From Sanderia malayensis (lineage: Eukaryota > Cnidaria > Scyphozoa > Semaeostomeae > Pelagiidae): DNA of 64,000 nucleotides. Position 1 is the first letter of the stretch; every line of letters starts with the position of its first letter. The DNA lies in the NCBI GenBank assembly GCA_013076295.1, contig RQOL01000968.1:62001-126000 (forward strand). The letters run 5' to 3'. Below, piece by piece: positions 1 through 14,294 of the stretch. The notes under the pieces are model-generated. The model saw nothing but the letters and a program-made list of their open reading frames with translations. It did no database searches and was not told the origin of the DNA. The translations under genes were made by a program, and so were the position numbers.

Positions 1-2928
1 ACGTCGATTCAGCGAAAGCAAATTGTTATACACCTTTAGTTACTTTTTTCAGTAATATTAATATTGATTCCCACAATTTACACTAATATAAGATAACACT
101 CATTCCCACAATTTACACCAAAAAAATTAACTTTTATTCCCGAAACTCACACAAATCAAAATTAAGATTCATTCCCACAATTGGCGCATGATTCCACGTC
201 AATTCTGCGAAAACAATTTGTTATACACTTTTAGTTACTTTTTTCAGTAATATTTACATTCATTCCCACAATTTCCACGAATAAAAGATAACACTCATTC
301 CCACAATTTACACCAACAAAAATTTACTTTTCTTCCCGCGACCTACACAAATCAAAATGAAGATTCATTGCCACAATTTGCGCATGATTCCACGTCAATT
401 CAGCGAAAACACATTGTTATGCACTTTTAGTTACATCTTTCAGTAATATTAACACTCATTGCCACAATTTACACCAAAAAAAATTAACTTTTATTCCCGC
501 AACTTACACTAATCGAAATTAACATTCATTCCCACAAATTGCGCATGGTTCCACGTCGATTCAGCGAAAGCAAATTGTTATACACTTTTAGTTACTTTTT
601 TCAGTAATATTAATATTGATTCCCACAATTTACACTAATATAAGATAACACTCATTCCCACAATTTACACCAAAAAAATTAACTTTTATTCCCGAAACTC
701 ATACTAATCGAAATTAACATTCATTCCCACAAATTGCGCATGGTTCAACGTCGATTCAGCGAAAGCAAATTGTTATACACTTTTAGTTACTTTTTCAGTA
801 ATATTAATATGGATTCCCACAATTTACACTAATAAAAGATAACACTCATTCCCACAATTTGCACCAACAAAAATTTACTTTTATTCCCGCAACCTACACA
901 AATCAAAATGAAGATTCATTGCCACAATTTGCGCATGATTCCACGTCAATTCAGCGAAAGCAAATTGTTATGCACTTTAGTTTTTTTCAGTCATATTAAC
1001 ATTCATTCCCACAATTTACACTAATAAAAGATAACACTCATTCTTACAATTTACACCAATAAAAATTTAACATTTACTCCCGCAACTGACACTAATCAAA
1101 ATTAACTTTTCTTCCCACAATTTGCGCATGATCCGACGTCAATTCAGCGAAAAGAATTTGTTATACACTTTTAGTTACTTTTTTCAGTAATATTAACCTT
1201 GATTCCCACAATTTACACTAATAAAAGATAACACTCATTCCCACAATTTACACCAAAAAAATTAGCTTTTATTCCCGCAACTTACACTAATCGAAATTAA
1301 CATTCATTCCCACAAATTGCGCATGGTTCCACTTCGATTCAGCGAAAGCAAATTGTTATACACTTTTAGTACTTTTTTCAGTAATATTAATATTGGTTCC
1401 CACAATTTACACTAATAAAAGATAACACTCATTCCCACAATTTACACCAAAAAAATTAACTTTTGTTCCCGAAACTCACACAAATCAAAACTAAGATTCA
1501 TTCCCACAATTGGCGCATGATTCCACGTCAATTCTGCGAAAACAATTTGTTATACACTTTTAGTTACTTTTTTCAGTAATATTAACATTCATTCCCACAA
1601 TTTCCACGAATAAAAGATAACACTCATTCCCACACTTTACAGTAATAAAAGATAACACTCATTCCCACAATTTACACAAAAAAAATTTACTTTTATTCCC
1701 GCAACTTACATTAATCAAAATTGACATTCATTCCCACAATTTGCGCATGATTCCGCTCAATTCAGCGAAAGCAAATTGTTATGCACCTTTAGTTACCTTT
1801 TTCATTCATATTAACATTCATTCCCACAATTTACACTAATAAAAGATAACACTCATTCCCACAATTTACACCAATGAAAATTACCTTTTATTCCGCAACT
1901 TACACTAATCAAAATTAACATTTATTCCCACATTTGCGCATGATTCCACGTCAATTCAGCGAAAACAAATTGTTGTGCATTTTTAGTTACTTTTTTTCAG
2001 TAATATTAACATTCATTCCTACAATTTACACTAATAAAAGATAACACTCATTCCCACAATTTACACTAACAAAAATTTACTTTTCTTCCGCAACCTACAC
2101 AAATCAAAATGAAGATTCATTGCCACAATTTGCGCATGATTCCACGTCAATTCAGCGAAAACACATTGTTATGCACTTTTTGTTACATCTTTCAGTAATA
2201 TTAACACTCATTGCCACAATTTACACCAATAAAAGATAACACTCATTCCCACAATTTACACCAATGAAAATTAATTCTCATCCCTACAACTTACACTGAT
2301 AAAAATTAACATTCATTCCCACAATTTGCGCATGGTTCCACGTCAATTCAGCGAAAACAAATTGTTGTGCACTTTTAGTTACTTTTTTTCAGTAATATTA
2401 ACATTCATTCCTACAATTTACACTAATAAAAGATAACACTCATTCCACAATTTACACCAATAAAAATTTAACATTTTTCCCGCAACTTACACTAATCAAA
2501 ATTGACATTCATTCCCACAATTTGCGCATGGTTCCACGTCAATTCAGCGAAAACAAATTGTTGTGCACTTTTAGTTACTTTTTTCAGTAATATTAACATT
2601 CATTCCTACAATTTACACTAATAAAAGATAACACTCATTCCCACAATTTACACCAATAGAAATTTAACATTTATTCCCGCAACTTACACTAACCAAATTA
2701 ACTTTTCTTCCCACAATTTGCGCATGATCCACGTCAATTCAGCGAAAAGAAATTGTTATACACTTTTAGTTACTTTTTTCAGTAATATTAACCTTGATTC
2801 CCACAATTTACACTAATAAAAGATAACACTCATTCCCACAATTACACCAAAAAAATTAACTTTTACTCCCGCAACTTACACTAATCGAAATTAACATTCA
2901 TTCCCACAAATTGCGCATGGTTCCACGT

Positions 2929-4760
2929 CGATTCAGCGAAAGCAAATTGTTATACACTTTTAGTTACTTTTTTCAGTAATATTATTATTGATTCCCACAA
3001 TTTACACTAATAGAAGATAACACTCATTCCCACAATTTACACCAAAAAAATTAACTTTTATTCCCGAAACTCACACAAATCAATTAAGATTCATTCCCAC
3101 AATTGGCATGATTCCACGTCAATTCTGCGAAAACAATTTGTTATACACTTTTAGTTACTTTTTTCAGTAATATTAACATTCATTCCCACAATTTCCACGA
3201 ATAAAAGATAACACTCATTCCCACAATTTACACCAACAAAAATTTACTTTTCTTCCCGCAACCTACACAATCAAAATGAGATTCATTGCCACAATTTGCG
3301 CATGATTCCACGTCAATTCAGCGAAAGCAAATTGTTATGCACTTTAGTTACTTTTTCAGTCATATTAAGATTCATTCCCACAATTTTACACTAATAAAAA
3401 AGATAACACTCATTCTCACAATTTACACCAATAAAAATTAACATTTACTCCCGCAACTGACAATAATCAAAATTAACTTTCTTCCCACAACTTGCGCATG
3501 ATCCGACGTCAATTCAGCGAAAAGAAATTGTTATACACTTTTAGTTACTTTTTTCAGTAATATTAACCTTGATTCCCACAATTTACACTAATAAAAGATA
3601 ACACTCATTCCCACAATTTACACAAAAAAAATTAACTTTTATTCCCGCAACTTACACTAATCGAAATTAACATTCATTCCCACAAATTGCGCTGGTTCCA
3701 CGTCGATTCAGCGAAAGCAAATTTGTTATACACTTTTAGTTACTTTTTCAGTAATATTAATATTGATTCCCACAATTTACACTAATAAAAGATAACACTC
3801 ATTCCCACAATTTACACCAAAAAAATTAACTTTTATTCCCGAAACTCACACAAATCAAAATTAAGATTCATTCCACAATTTGCGCATGATTCCACGTCAA
3901 TTCTGCGAAAACAATTTGTTATACACTTTTAGTTACTTTTCAGTAATATTAACATTCATTCCACAATTTCCACGAATAAAAGATAACACTCATTCCCACA
4001 ATTTACACCAAAAAAATTTACTTTTATTCCCGCAACCTACACAAATCAAAATGAAGATTCATTCCACAATTTGCGCATGATTCCACGTCAATTCAGCGAA
4101 AGCAAATTGTTATGCACCTTTAGTTACTTTTTCAGTCATATTAACATTCATTCCCACAATTTACACTAATAAAAGATAACACTCATTCTCACAATTTACA
4201 CCAAAAAAATTTAACATTTACTCCCGCAACTGACACTAATCAAAATTAACTTTCTTCCCACAATTTGCGCATGATCCACGTCAATTCAGCGAAAAGAAAT
4301 TGTTTACACTTTTAGTTACTTTTTTCAGTAATATTAACTTGATTCCCCAATTTACACTAATAAAAGATAACACTCATTCCCACAATTTACACCAAAAAAA
4401 TTAACTTTTATTCCCGCAACTTACACTAATCGAAATTAACATTCATTCCCACAATTGCGCATGGTTCCACGTCGATTCAGCGAAAGCAAATTGTTATACA
4501 CTTTTAGTTACTTTTTTCAGTAATATTAATATTGATTCCCACAATTTACACTAATAAAAGATAACACTCATTCCCACAATTTACACCAAAAAAATTAACT
4601 TTTATTCCCGAAACTACACAAATCAAAATTAAGATTCATTCCCACAATTGCGCATGATTCCACGTCAATTCAGCGAAAACAATTGTTATACACTTTTAGT
4701 TACTTTTTTCAGTAATATTAACATTCATTCCCACAATTTCCACGAATAAAAGATAACACT
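2929..4760 (+). repeat. Higher-order repeat, ~0.77 kb, about 2.4 copies
   Basis: The marker 'cgattcagcgaaagc' recurs at 2929, 3704 and 4473 (spacings 775 and 769). It is followed each time by the same succession of monomer variants: TTATTGATT or TTAATATTGATT, then 'cccgaaactcacac' or a close form, then 'attctgcg' or 'attcagcg', then 'tttccacgaataaa'. This is a unit of about four monomers (some short of a module) copied as a block. The third copy departs from the pattern near 4760, where an extra 'acagtaataaa' module appears. Confidence 0.75.
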
Positions 4761-7700
4761 CATTCCCACAATTTACAGTAATAAAGATAACATCATTCCC
4801 ACAATTTACACATAAAAAATTAACTTTTATTCCCGCAACTTACATTAATCAAAATTGACATTCATTCCCACAATTTGCGCATGATTCCGTCAATTCAGCG
4901 AAAGCAAATTGTTATGCACCTTCAGTTACACTTTTAGAACACTCATTCCCACAATTTACACCAATGAAAATTACTTTTATTTCCCGCAACTTACACTAAC
5001 AAAATTAACATTCATTCCACAATTTGCGCATGATTCCACGTCAATTCAGCGAAAACAAATTGTTGTGCACTTTTAGTTACTTTTTTTCAGTAATATTAAC
5101 ATTCATTCCACAATTTACACTAATAAAAGATAACACTCATTCCCACAATTTACACCAACAAAATTTACTTTTATTCCCGCAACCTACACAAATCAAAATG
5201 AAGATTCATTGCCACAATTTGCGCATGATTCCACGTCAATTCAGCGAAAGCAAATTGTTATGCACCTTTAGTTACTTTTTCAGTCATATTAACATTCATT
5301 CCACAATTTACACTAATAAAAGATAACACTCATTCTCACAATTTACACCAATAAAAATTTAACATTTACTCCCGCAACTACACTAATCAAAATTAACTTT
5401 CTTCCCACAATTTGCGCATGATCCGACGTCAATTCAGCGAAAAGAAATTGTTATACACTTTTAGTTACTTTTTTCAGTAATATTAACTTGATTCCCACAA
5501 TTTACACTAATAAAAGATAACACTCATTCCCACAATTTACACCAAAAAAATTAACTTTTATTCCCGCAACTTACACTAATCAAATTAACATTCATTCCCA
5601 CAATTGCGCATGTTCCACGTCAATTCAGCGAAAGCAAATTGTTATACACTTTTAGTTACTTTTTTCAGTAATATTAACATTCATTCCCACAATTTACACT
5701 AATAAAAGATAACACTCATTCCCACAATTTACACCAAAAAAATTAACTTTTATTCCCGCAACTACACAAATCAAAATTAAGATTCATTCCCACAATTTGC
5801 GCATGATTCCGTTCAATTCAGCGAAAGCAAATTTTATGCACTTTAGTTACTTTTTCAGCATATTAACATTCATTCCCACAATTTACACTAATAAAAGATA
5901 ACACTCATTCCCACAATTTACACCAATGAAAATTACTTTTTTCCGCAACTTACACTAATCAAAATTAACATTCATTCCCACATTTGCGCATGATTCCACG
6001 TCAATTCAGCGAAAACAAATTGTTGTGCATTTTAGTTACTTTTTTTCAGTAATATTAACATTCATTCCACAATTTACACTAATAAAAGATAACACTCATT
6101 CCCACAATTTACACTAACAAAAATTTACTTTTCTTCCCGCAACTACACAAATCAAAATAAGATTCATTGCCACAATTTGCGCATGATTCCACGTCAATTC
6201 AGCGAAAACAATTGTTATGCACTTTTAGTTACATTTTCAGTAATATTAACACTCATTGCCACAATTTACACTAATAAAGATAACACTCATTCCCACAATT
6301 TACACCAATGAAAATTAATTTTATCCCGCAACTTACACTGATAAAAATTAACATTCATTCCCACAATTTGCGCATGATTCCACGTCAATTCAGCGAAAAC
6401 AAATTGTTATGCACTTTTAGTTACTTTTTCAGTAATATTAACATTCATTCCACAATTTACACTAATAAAAGATAACACTCATTCCCACAATTTACACCAA
6501 TAAAAATTTAACATTTATTCCCGCAACTTACACTAATCAAAAATGACATTCATTCCCACAATTTGCGCATGTTCCACGTCAATTCAGCGAAAACAAATTG
6601 TTATGCACTTTTAGTTACTTTTTTCAGTAATATTAACATTCATTCCACAATTTACACTAATAAAAGATAACACTCATTCCCACAATTTACACCAATAAAT
6701 TAACATTTATTCCCGCAACTTACACTAATCAAAATTAACTTTTCCCACAATTTGCGCATGATTCCACGTCAATTCAGCGAAAAGAAATTGTTATACACTT
6801 TTAGTTACTTTTTTCAGTAATATTAACTTGATTCCCACAATTTACACTAATAAAAGATAACACTCATTCCCACAATTTACACCAAAAAAATTAACTTTTA
6901 TTCCCGCAACTTACACTAATCAAAATTAACATTCATTCCCACAATTGCGCATGTTCCACGTCAATTCAGCGAAAGCAAATTGTTATACACTTTTAGTTAC
7001 TTTTTTCAGTAATATTATTATTGATTCCCACAATTTACACTAATAAAAGATAACACTCATTCCCACAATTTACACCAAAAAAATTAACTTTTATTCCGCA
7101 ACTACACAAATCAAAATTAAGATTCATTCCCACAATTTGCGCATGATTCCACGTCAATTCAGCGAAAACAAATTGTTATACACTTTTAGTTACTTTTTCA
7201 GTAATATTAACATTCATTCCCACAATTTACACTAATAAAAGATAACACTCATTCCCACAATTTACACCAAAAAAATTTACTTTTCTTCCCGCAACTACAC
7301 TAATCAAAATTGAAGATTCATTCCACAATTTGCGCATGATTCCACGTCAATTCAGCGAAAGCAAATTGTTATGCACCTTTAGTTACTTTTTCAGTAATAT
7401 TAACATTCATTCCCACAATTTACACTAATAAAAGATAACACTCATTCCACAATTTACACCAATAAAAATTTAACATTTACTCCCGCAACACACTAATCAA
7501 AATTAACTTTCATTCCCACAATTTGCGCATGATCCACGTCAATTCAGCGAAAAGAAATTGTTATACACTTTTAGTTACTTTTTTCAGTAATATTAACCTT
7601 GATTCCCACAATTTACACTAATAAAAGATAACACTCATTCCCACAATTTACACCAAAAAAAATTAACTTTTATTCCCGCAACTTACACTAATCAAAATTA

Positions 7701-10700
7701 ACATTCATTCCCACAAATTGCGCATGTTCCACGTCAATTCAGCGAAAGCAAATTGTTATACACTTTTAGTTACTTTTTTCAGTAATATTAATATTGATTC
7801 CCACAATTTACACTAATAAAAGATAACACTCATTCCCACAATTTACACCAAAAAAATTAACTTTTATTCCCGCAACTACACAAATCAAAATTAAGATTCA
7901 TTCCCACAATTGCGCATGATTCCACGTCAATTCAGCGAAAACAATTGTTATACACTTTAGTTACTTTTTTCAGTAATATTAACATTCATTCCCACAATTT
8001 ACACTAATAAAAGATAACACTCATTCCCACAATTTACACCAACAAAAATTTAACTTTTATTCCCGCAACCTACACAAATCAAAATGAAGATTCATTGCCA
8101 CAATTTGCGCATGATTCCACGTCAATTCAGCGAAAAAACAAATTGTTATGCACTTTTAGTTACTTTTTCAGTAATATTAACATTCATTCCCACAATTTAC
8201 ACTAATAAAAGATAACACTCATTCCACAATTTACACCAAAAAAAATTTAACATTTACTCCCGCAACTTACACTAATCAAAATTAACATTCATTCCCACAA
8301 TTTGCGCATGATTCCACGTCAATTCAGCGAAAAGAAATTGTTATACACTTTTAGTTACTTTTTTCAGTAATATTAACATTCATTCCCACAATTTACAATA
8401 AAAGATAACACTCATTCCCACAATTTACACCAAAAAAATTTCTTTTATTCCCGCAACTACACTAATCAAAATTGAAGATTCATTCCCACAATTTGCGCAT
8501 GATTCCACGTCAATTCAGCGAAAGCAAATTGTTATGCACCTTTAGTTACTTTTTCAGTAATATTAACATTCATTCATTCCACAATTTACACTAATAAAAG
8601 ATAACACTCATTCCACAATTTACACCAATAAAAATTAACATTTACTCCCGCAACTACACTAATCAAAATTAACTTTTCTTCCCACAATTTGCGCATGATC
8701 CACGTCAATTCAGCGAAAAGAAATTGTTATACACTTTTAGTTACTTTTTTCAGTAATATTAACCTTGATTCCCACAATTTACACTAATAAAAGATAACAC
8801 TCATTCCCACAATTTACACCAAAAAAAATTAACTTTTATTCCCGCAACTTACACTAATCAAAATTAACATTCATTCCCACAATTGCGCATGTTCCACGTC
8901 GATTCAGCGAAAGCAAATTGTTATACACTTTTAGTTACTTTTTTCAGTAATATTAATATTGATTCCCACAATTTACACGAATAAAAGATAACACTCATTC
9001 CCACAATTTACAGTAATAAACGATAACACTCATTCCCACAATTTACACCAAAAAATTACTTTTATTCCGCAACTTACACTAATCAAAATTAACATTATTC
9101 CCAATTTGCGCATGATTCCACGTCAATTCAGCGAAAACAAATTGTTGTGCATTTTTAGTTACTTTTTTTCAGTAATATTAACATTCATTCCTACAATTTA
9201 CACTAATAAAAGATAACACTCATTCCCACAATTTACACCAAAAAAATTAACTTTTATTCCCGAAACTCACACAAATCAAAATTAAGATTCATTCCCACAA
9301 TTGGCGCATGATTCCACGTCAATTCTGCGAAAACAATTTGTTATACACTTTTAGTTACTTTTTTCTGTAATATTAACATTCATTCCCACAATTTCACGAA
9401 AAAAGATAACACTCATTCCCACAATTTACACCAACAAAAATTTACTTTTCTTCCCGCAACCTACACAAATCAAAATGAAGATTCATTGCCACAATTTGCG
9501 CATGATTCCACGTCAATTCAGCGAAAGCAAATTGTTATGCACCTTTAGTTACTTTTTCAGTCATATTAACATTCATTCACACAATTTACACTAATAAAAG
9601 ATAACACTCATTCTCACAATTTACACCAATAAAAATTTAACATTTACTCCCGCAACTGACACTAATCAAAATTAACTTTTCTTCCCACAATTTGCGCATG
9701 ATCCGACGTCAATTCAGCGAAAAGAAATGTTATACACTTTTAGTTACTTTTTTCAGTAATATTAACCTTGATTCCCACAATTTACACTAATAAAAGATAA
9801 CACTCATAACCACAATTTACACCAAAAAAATTTAACTTTTATTCCCGCAACTTACACTAATCGAAATTAACATTCATTCCCACAAATTGCGCATGGTTCC
9901 ACGTCGATTCAGCGAAAGCAAATTGTTATACACTTTTAGTTACTTTTTTCAGTAATATTAATATTGATTCCCACAATTTACACTAATAAAAGATAACACT
10001 CATTCCCACAATTTACACCAAAAAAAGTAACTTTTATTCCCGAAACTCAAACAAATCAAAATTAAGATTCATTCCCACAATTGGCGCATGATTCCACGTC
10101 AATTCTGCGAAAACAATTTTTATACACTTTTAGATACTTTTTCAGTAATATTAACATTCATTCCCACAATTTCCACGAATAAAAGATAACACTCATTGCC
10201 ACAATTTACAGTAATAAAAGATAACACTCATTCCCACAATTTACACCAAAAAAATTAACTTTTATTCCCGCAACTTACATTAATCAAAATTGACATTCAT
10301 TCCCACAATTTGCGCATGATGCCGCTTCAATTCAGCGAAAGCAAATTGTTATGTACCTTTAGTTACTTTTTTCATTCATATTAACATTCATTCCCACAAT
10401 TTACACTAATAAAAGATAACACTCATTCCCACAATTTCCACCAATGAAAATTACCTTTTATTTCCGCAACTTACACTAATCAAAATTAACATTTTCCCAC
10501 ATTGCGCATGATTCCACGTCAATTCAGCGAAAACAAATTGTTGTGCATTTTATATTACTTTTCTAGTAATATTAACATTCATTTCTACAATTTACACTAA
10601 TAAAAATAACACTCATTCCCACAATTTACACTAACAAAAATTTTCTTTTCTTCCCGCAACCTACACAAATCAAAATGAAGATTCATTGCCACAATTTGCG

Positions 10701-12239
10701 CATGATTCCACGTCAATTCAGCGAAAACACATTGTTATGCACTTTAGTTACATCTTTCAGAATATTAACACTCATTGCCACAATTTACACTAATAAAAGA
10801 TAACACTCATTCCCACAATTTACACCAAAAAAAATTTAACATTACTCCCGCAACTGACACTAATCAAAATTAACTTTTCTTCCACAATTGCGCATGATCC
10901 GACGTCAATTCAGCGAAAAGAAATTGTTATACACTTTTAGTTACTTTTTTCAGTAATATTAACCTTGATTCCCACAATTTACACTATAAAAGATAACACT
11001 CATTCCCATAATTTACACCAAAAAAAAACTAACTTATATTCCCGCAACTTACACTGATCGAAATTAACATTCATTCCCACAAATTGCGCATGGTTCCACG
11101 TCGATTCAGCGAAAGCAAATTGTTATACACTTTTAGTTACTTTTTTCAGTAATATTAATATTGATTCGCACAATTTACACTAATAAAGATAACACTCATT
11201 CCCACAATTTACACCAATGAAATTAATTCTCATCCCGCAACTTACACTGATAAAAATTAACATTCATTCCCACAATTTGCGCATGGTTCCACGTCAATTC
11301 AGCGAAAACAAATTGTTGTGCAATTTTAGTTACTTTTTCAGTAATATTAACATTCATTCCTACAATTTACACTAATAAAAGATAACACTCATTCCCACAA
11401 TTTACACCAATAAAATTTAACATTTATTCCCGCAACCTACACTAATCAAAATTACATTCATTCCACAATTTGCGCATGATTCCACGTCAATTCAGCGAAA
11501 GCAAATTGTTTGCACCTTTAGTTACTTTTTCAGTCATATTAACACTCATTCCCACATTTACACTACAAAAATTTACTTTTCTTCCCGCAACCTACACAAA
11601 TCAAAATGAAGATTCATTGCCACAATTTGCGCATGATTCCACGTCAATTCAGCGAAAACACATTGTTATGCACTTTTAGTTACATCTTTCAGTAATATTA
11701 ACACTCATCATGCCACAATTTACACTAATAAGATACACTCATTCCCACAATTTACACCAATGAAAATTAATTCTCGTCCCCGCAACTTACACTGATAAAA
11801 ATTAACATTCATTCCCACAATTTGCGCATGGTTCCACGTCAATTCAGCGAAAACAAATTGTTGTGCACTTTTAGTTACTTTTTTCAGTAATATTAACATT
11901 CATTCTACAATTTACACTAATAAAAGATAACACTCATTCCACAATTTACACAATATAAAATTTAACATTTATCCTGCAACTTACACTAATCAAAATTGAC
12001 ATTCATTCCCACAATTTGCGCATGATTCCACGTCAATTCACCGAAAGCAAATTGTTATGCACCTTTAGTTACTTTTTCAGTCATATTAACAATCATTCCA
12101 CACATTTACACTAATAAAAGATAACACTCATTCTCAAAATTTAACCACAATAAAAATTTAACATTTACTCCCGCAACTGACACTAATCAAAATTAACTTT
12201 TCTTCCACAATTTGCGCATGATCGACGTCAATTCAGCGA

Positions 12240-13520
12240 AAAGAAATTGTTATACACTTTTAGTTACTTTTTTCAGTAATATTAATCTTGATTCCCACAA
12301 TTTACACTAATAAAAGATAACACTCATTCCTACAATTTACACAATGAAATTACCTTTTATTTCCGCACTTACACTAACAAAATTAACATTTATTTCCACA
12401 TTTTGAGCATGATTCCACGTCAATTCTGCGAAAACAATTTGTTATACACTTTTAGTTACTTTTTTCAGTAATATTAACATTCATTCCCACAATTTCCACG
12501 AATAAAAGATAACACTCATTCCCACAATTTACACCAACAAAAATTTACTATTCTTCCCGCAACCTACACAAATCAAAATGAAGATTCATTGCCACAATTT
12601 GCGCATGATTCCACGTCAATTCAGCGAAAGCAATTTGTTATGCACCTTTAGTTACTTTTTCAGTCATATTAACATTCATTCCCACAATTTACACTAATAA
12701 AAGATAACACTCATTCTCACAAATTACACCAATAAAAATTTAACATTTACTCCCGCAACTGACACTAATCAAAATTAACTTTTCTTCCCACAATTTGCGC
12801 ATGATGCGACGTCAATTCAGCGAAAAGAAATTGTTATACATATTTAGTTACTTTTTTCAGTAATATTAATCTTGATTCCCACAATTTACACTAATAAAAG
12901 ATAACACTCATTCCCACAATTTACACCAATGAAAATTACCTTTTATTTCCGCAACTTACACTAACAAAATTAACATTTATTTCCACATTTTGAACATGAT
13001 TCCACGTCAATTCTGCGAAAACAATTTGTTATACACTTTTAGTTACTTTTTTCAGTAATATTAACATTCATTCCCACAATTTCCACGAATAAAAGATAAC
13101 ACTCATTCCCACAATTTACACCAACAAAAATTTACTATTCTTCCCGCAACCTACACAAATCAAAATGAAGATTCATTGCCACAATTTGCGCATGATTCCA
13201 CGTCAATTCAGCGAAAGCAAATTGTTATGCACCTTTAGTTACTTTTTCAGTCATATTAACATTCATTCCCACAATTTACACTAATAAAAGATAATACTCA
13301 TTCTCACAAATTACACCAATAAAAATTTAACATTTACTCCCGCAACTGACACTAATCAAAATTAACTTTTCTTCCCACAATTTGCGCATGATCCGACGTC
13401 AATTCAGCGAAAAGAAATTGTTATACACTTTTAGTTACTTTTTTCAGTAATATTAACCTTGATTCCCACAATTTACACTAATAAAAGATAACACTCATTC
13501 CCACAATTTACACCAATAGA
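12240..13520 (+). repeat. Higher-order repeat, 587 bp, two copies
   Basis: An unusual module variant, TGAGCATG at 12404 and TGAACATG at 12991, replaces the normal TGCGCATG and is offset by 587 bp. The sequence around it, including 'attaatcttgattccc' upstream and 'tttactattcttcccgc' downstream, repeats in the same order. The copies separate near 13.5 kb, where the neighbouring satellite subfamily begins. Confidence 0.75.
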
Positions 13521-14211
13521 AATTACCTTTTTTCCCCGCAACTTACACAAATAAAAATTAACTTTTGTTCCCGCCACTGACACTAATCAAAATTAACATT
13601 CATTCCCACAATTTGCACATGATTCCACGTCAATTCAGCGAAAACAAATTGTTATACACTTTTAATTACTTTTTCAGTAATATTTACATTCATTCCCACA
13701 ATTTACACTAATAAAAGATAACACTCATTCCCATAGTTTACGCTAATAAAAACTAACTTTCACTCCTACAATTTACACCAATAAAAATTAACTTTTGTTC
13801 CCGCAGCTTACACTAATCAAAATTAAGATTCATTCCCACAATTGGCGCATGATTCCACGTCAATTCAGCGAAAACAAATTGTTATACACTTTTAGTTACT
13901 TTTTTCAGTAATATTAACATTCATCCCCACAATTTACACTAATAAAAGATAACACTCATTCCCACAATTTACACTAATAAAAATTAACTTTCATTCCCAC
14001 AACTTACACAAATAAAAATTAACTTTTGTTCCCGCCACTGACACTAATCAAAATTAACATTCATTCCCACAAATTGCACATGATTCCACGTCAATTCAGC
14101 GAAAACAAATTGTTATACACTTTTATATACTTTTTTCAGTAATATTTACATTCATTCCCACAATTTACACTAATAAAGATAACACTCATTCCCACAGTTT
14201 AATGATTTTAA

Positions 14212-14250
14212 ATGCAATTTAAAAATGGTTAAGGTTGAAAGAAATTGCAT
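14212..14250. other. Inverted repeat near the left end of A1
   Basis: ATGCAATTT at 14212-14220 is the exact reverse complement of AAATTGCAT at 14242-14250, with a 21-base loop. The same hairpin is preserved in A2 at 18232-18240 and 18262-18270. Its position 11 bp from the element edge in both copies suggests a terminal recognition structure, but that role is inference. Confidence 0.7.
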
Positions 14251-14264
14251 CGTCGCTGACAACC

Positions 14265-14294
14265 ATATCCGTGTTACCGTCGCGACACGGATAT
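14265..14294. other. Perfect 10-bp hairpin in A1
   Basis: ATATCCGTGT at 14265-14274 pairs perfectly with ACACGGATAT at 14285-14294 around a 10-base loop containing CGTCGCG. It is identical in A2 (18286-18295 with 18306-18315), so both copies of this structure are intact. Candidate roles are a recombinase arm site or an RNA hairpin. A terminator is less likely, because no T-run follows. Confidence 0.75.

Larger units (their letters stand above)
1..14200 (+). repeat. Satellite array, left arm
   Basis: The whole stretch is head-to-tail copies of a roughly 196-bp modular monomer, all in one orientation. Each monomer has 35-bp modules with an ATTCCC(A/G)CAA core followed by a 91-bp module recognised by TGCGCATG, CCACGTC and CAGCGAAA. 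In 1-13.5 kb the subfamily is marked by 'ccaaaaaaatt' ends of module U2 and by alternation of 'cgtcgattcagcg', 'cgtcaattcagcg' and 'cgtcaattctgcg'. From about 13.5 kb the array changes to the subfamily seen right of the insertion ('acaaataaaaatt', 'cccgccactgacac', 'cacagtttac'). Open frames of up to 100 codons occur here but are a by-product of the repeat, not genes. No other gene or regulatory signal is seen. The array clearly runs past the left edge of the window. Confidence 0.97.

Noticed and set aside
5024..5326. 100-codon open frame, and shorter ones at 3880, 11470 and 25306
   Set aside because: They translate satellite. Every monomer has a frame from ATGATTCCACG reading MIPRQF(S/C)EN and closing at CAGTAA; indels that remove the stop fuse neighbours. 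There is no coding signature beyond the repeat.
1..14200. CRISPR array, because of regular short repeats
   Set aside because: The spacing elements are themselves repeats, there are no unique spacers, and the array is tens of kilobases long with 35- and 196-bp periods.
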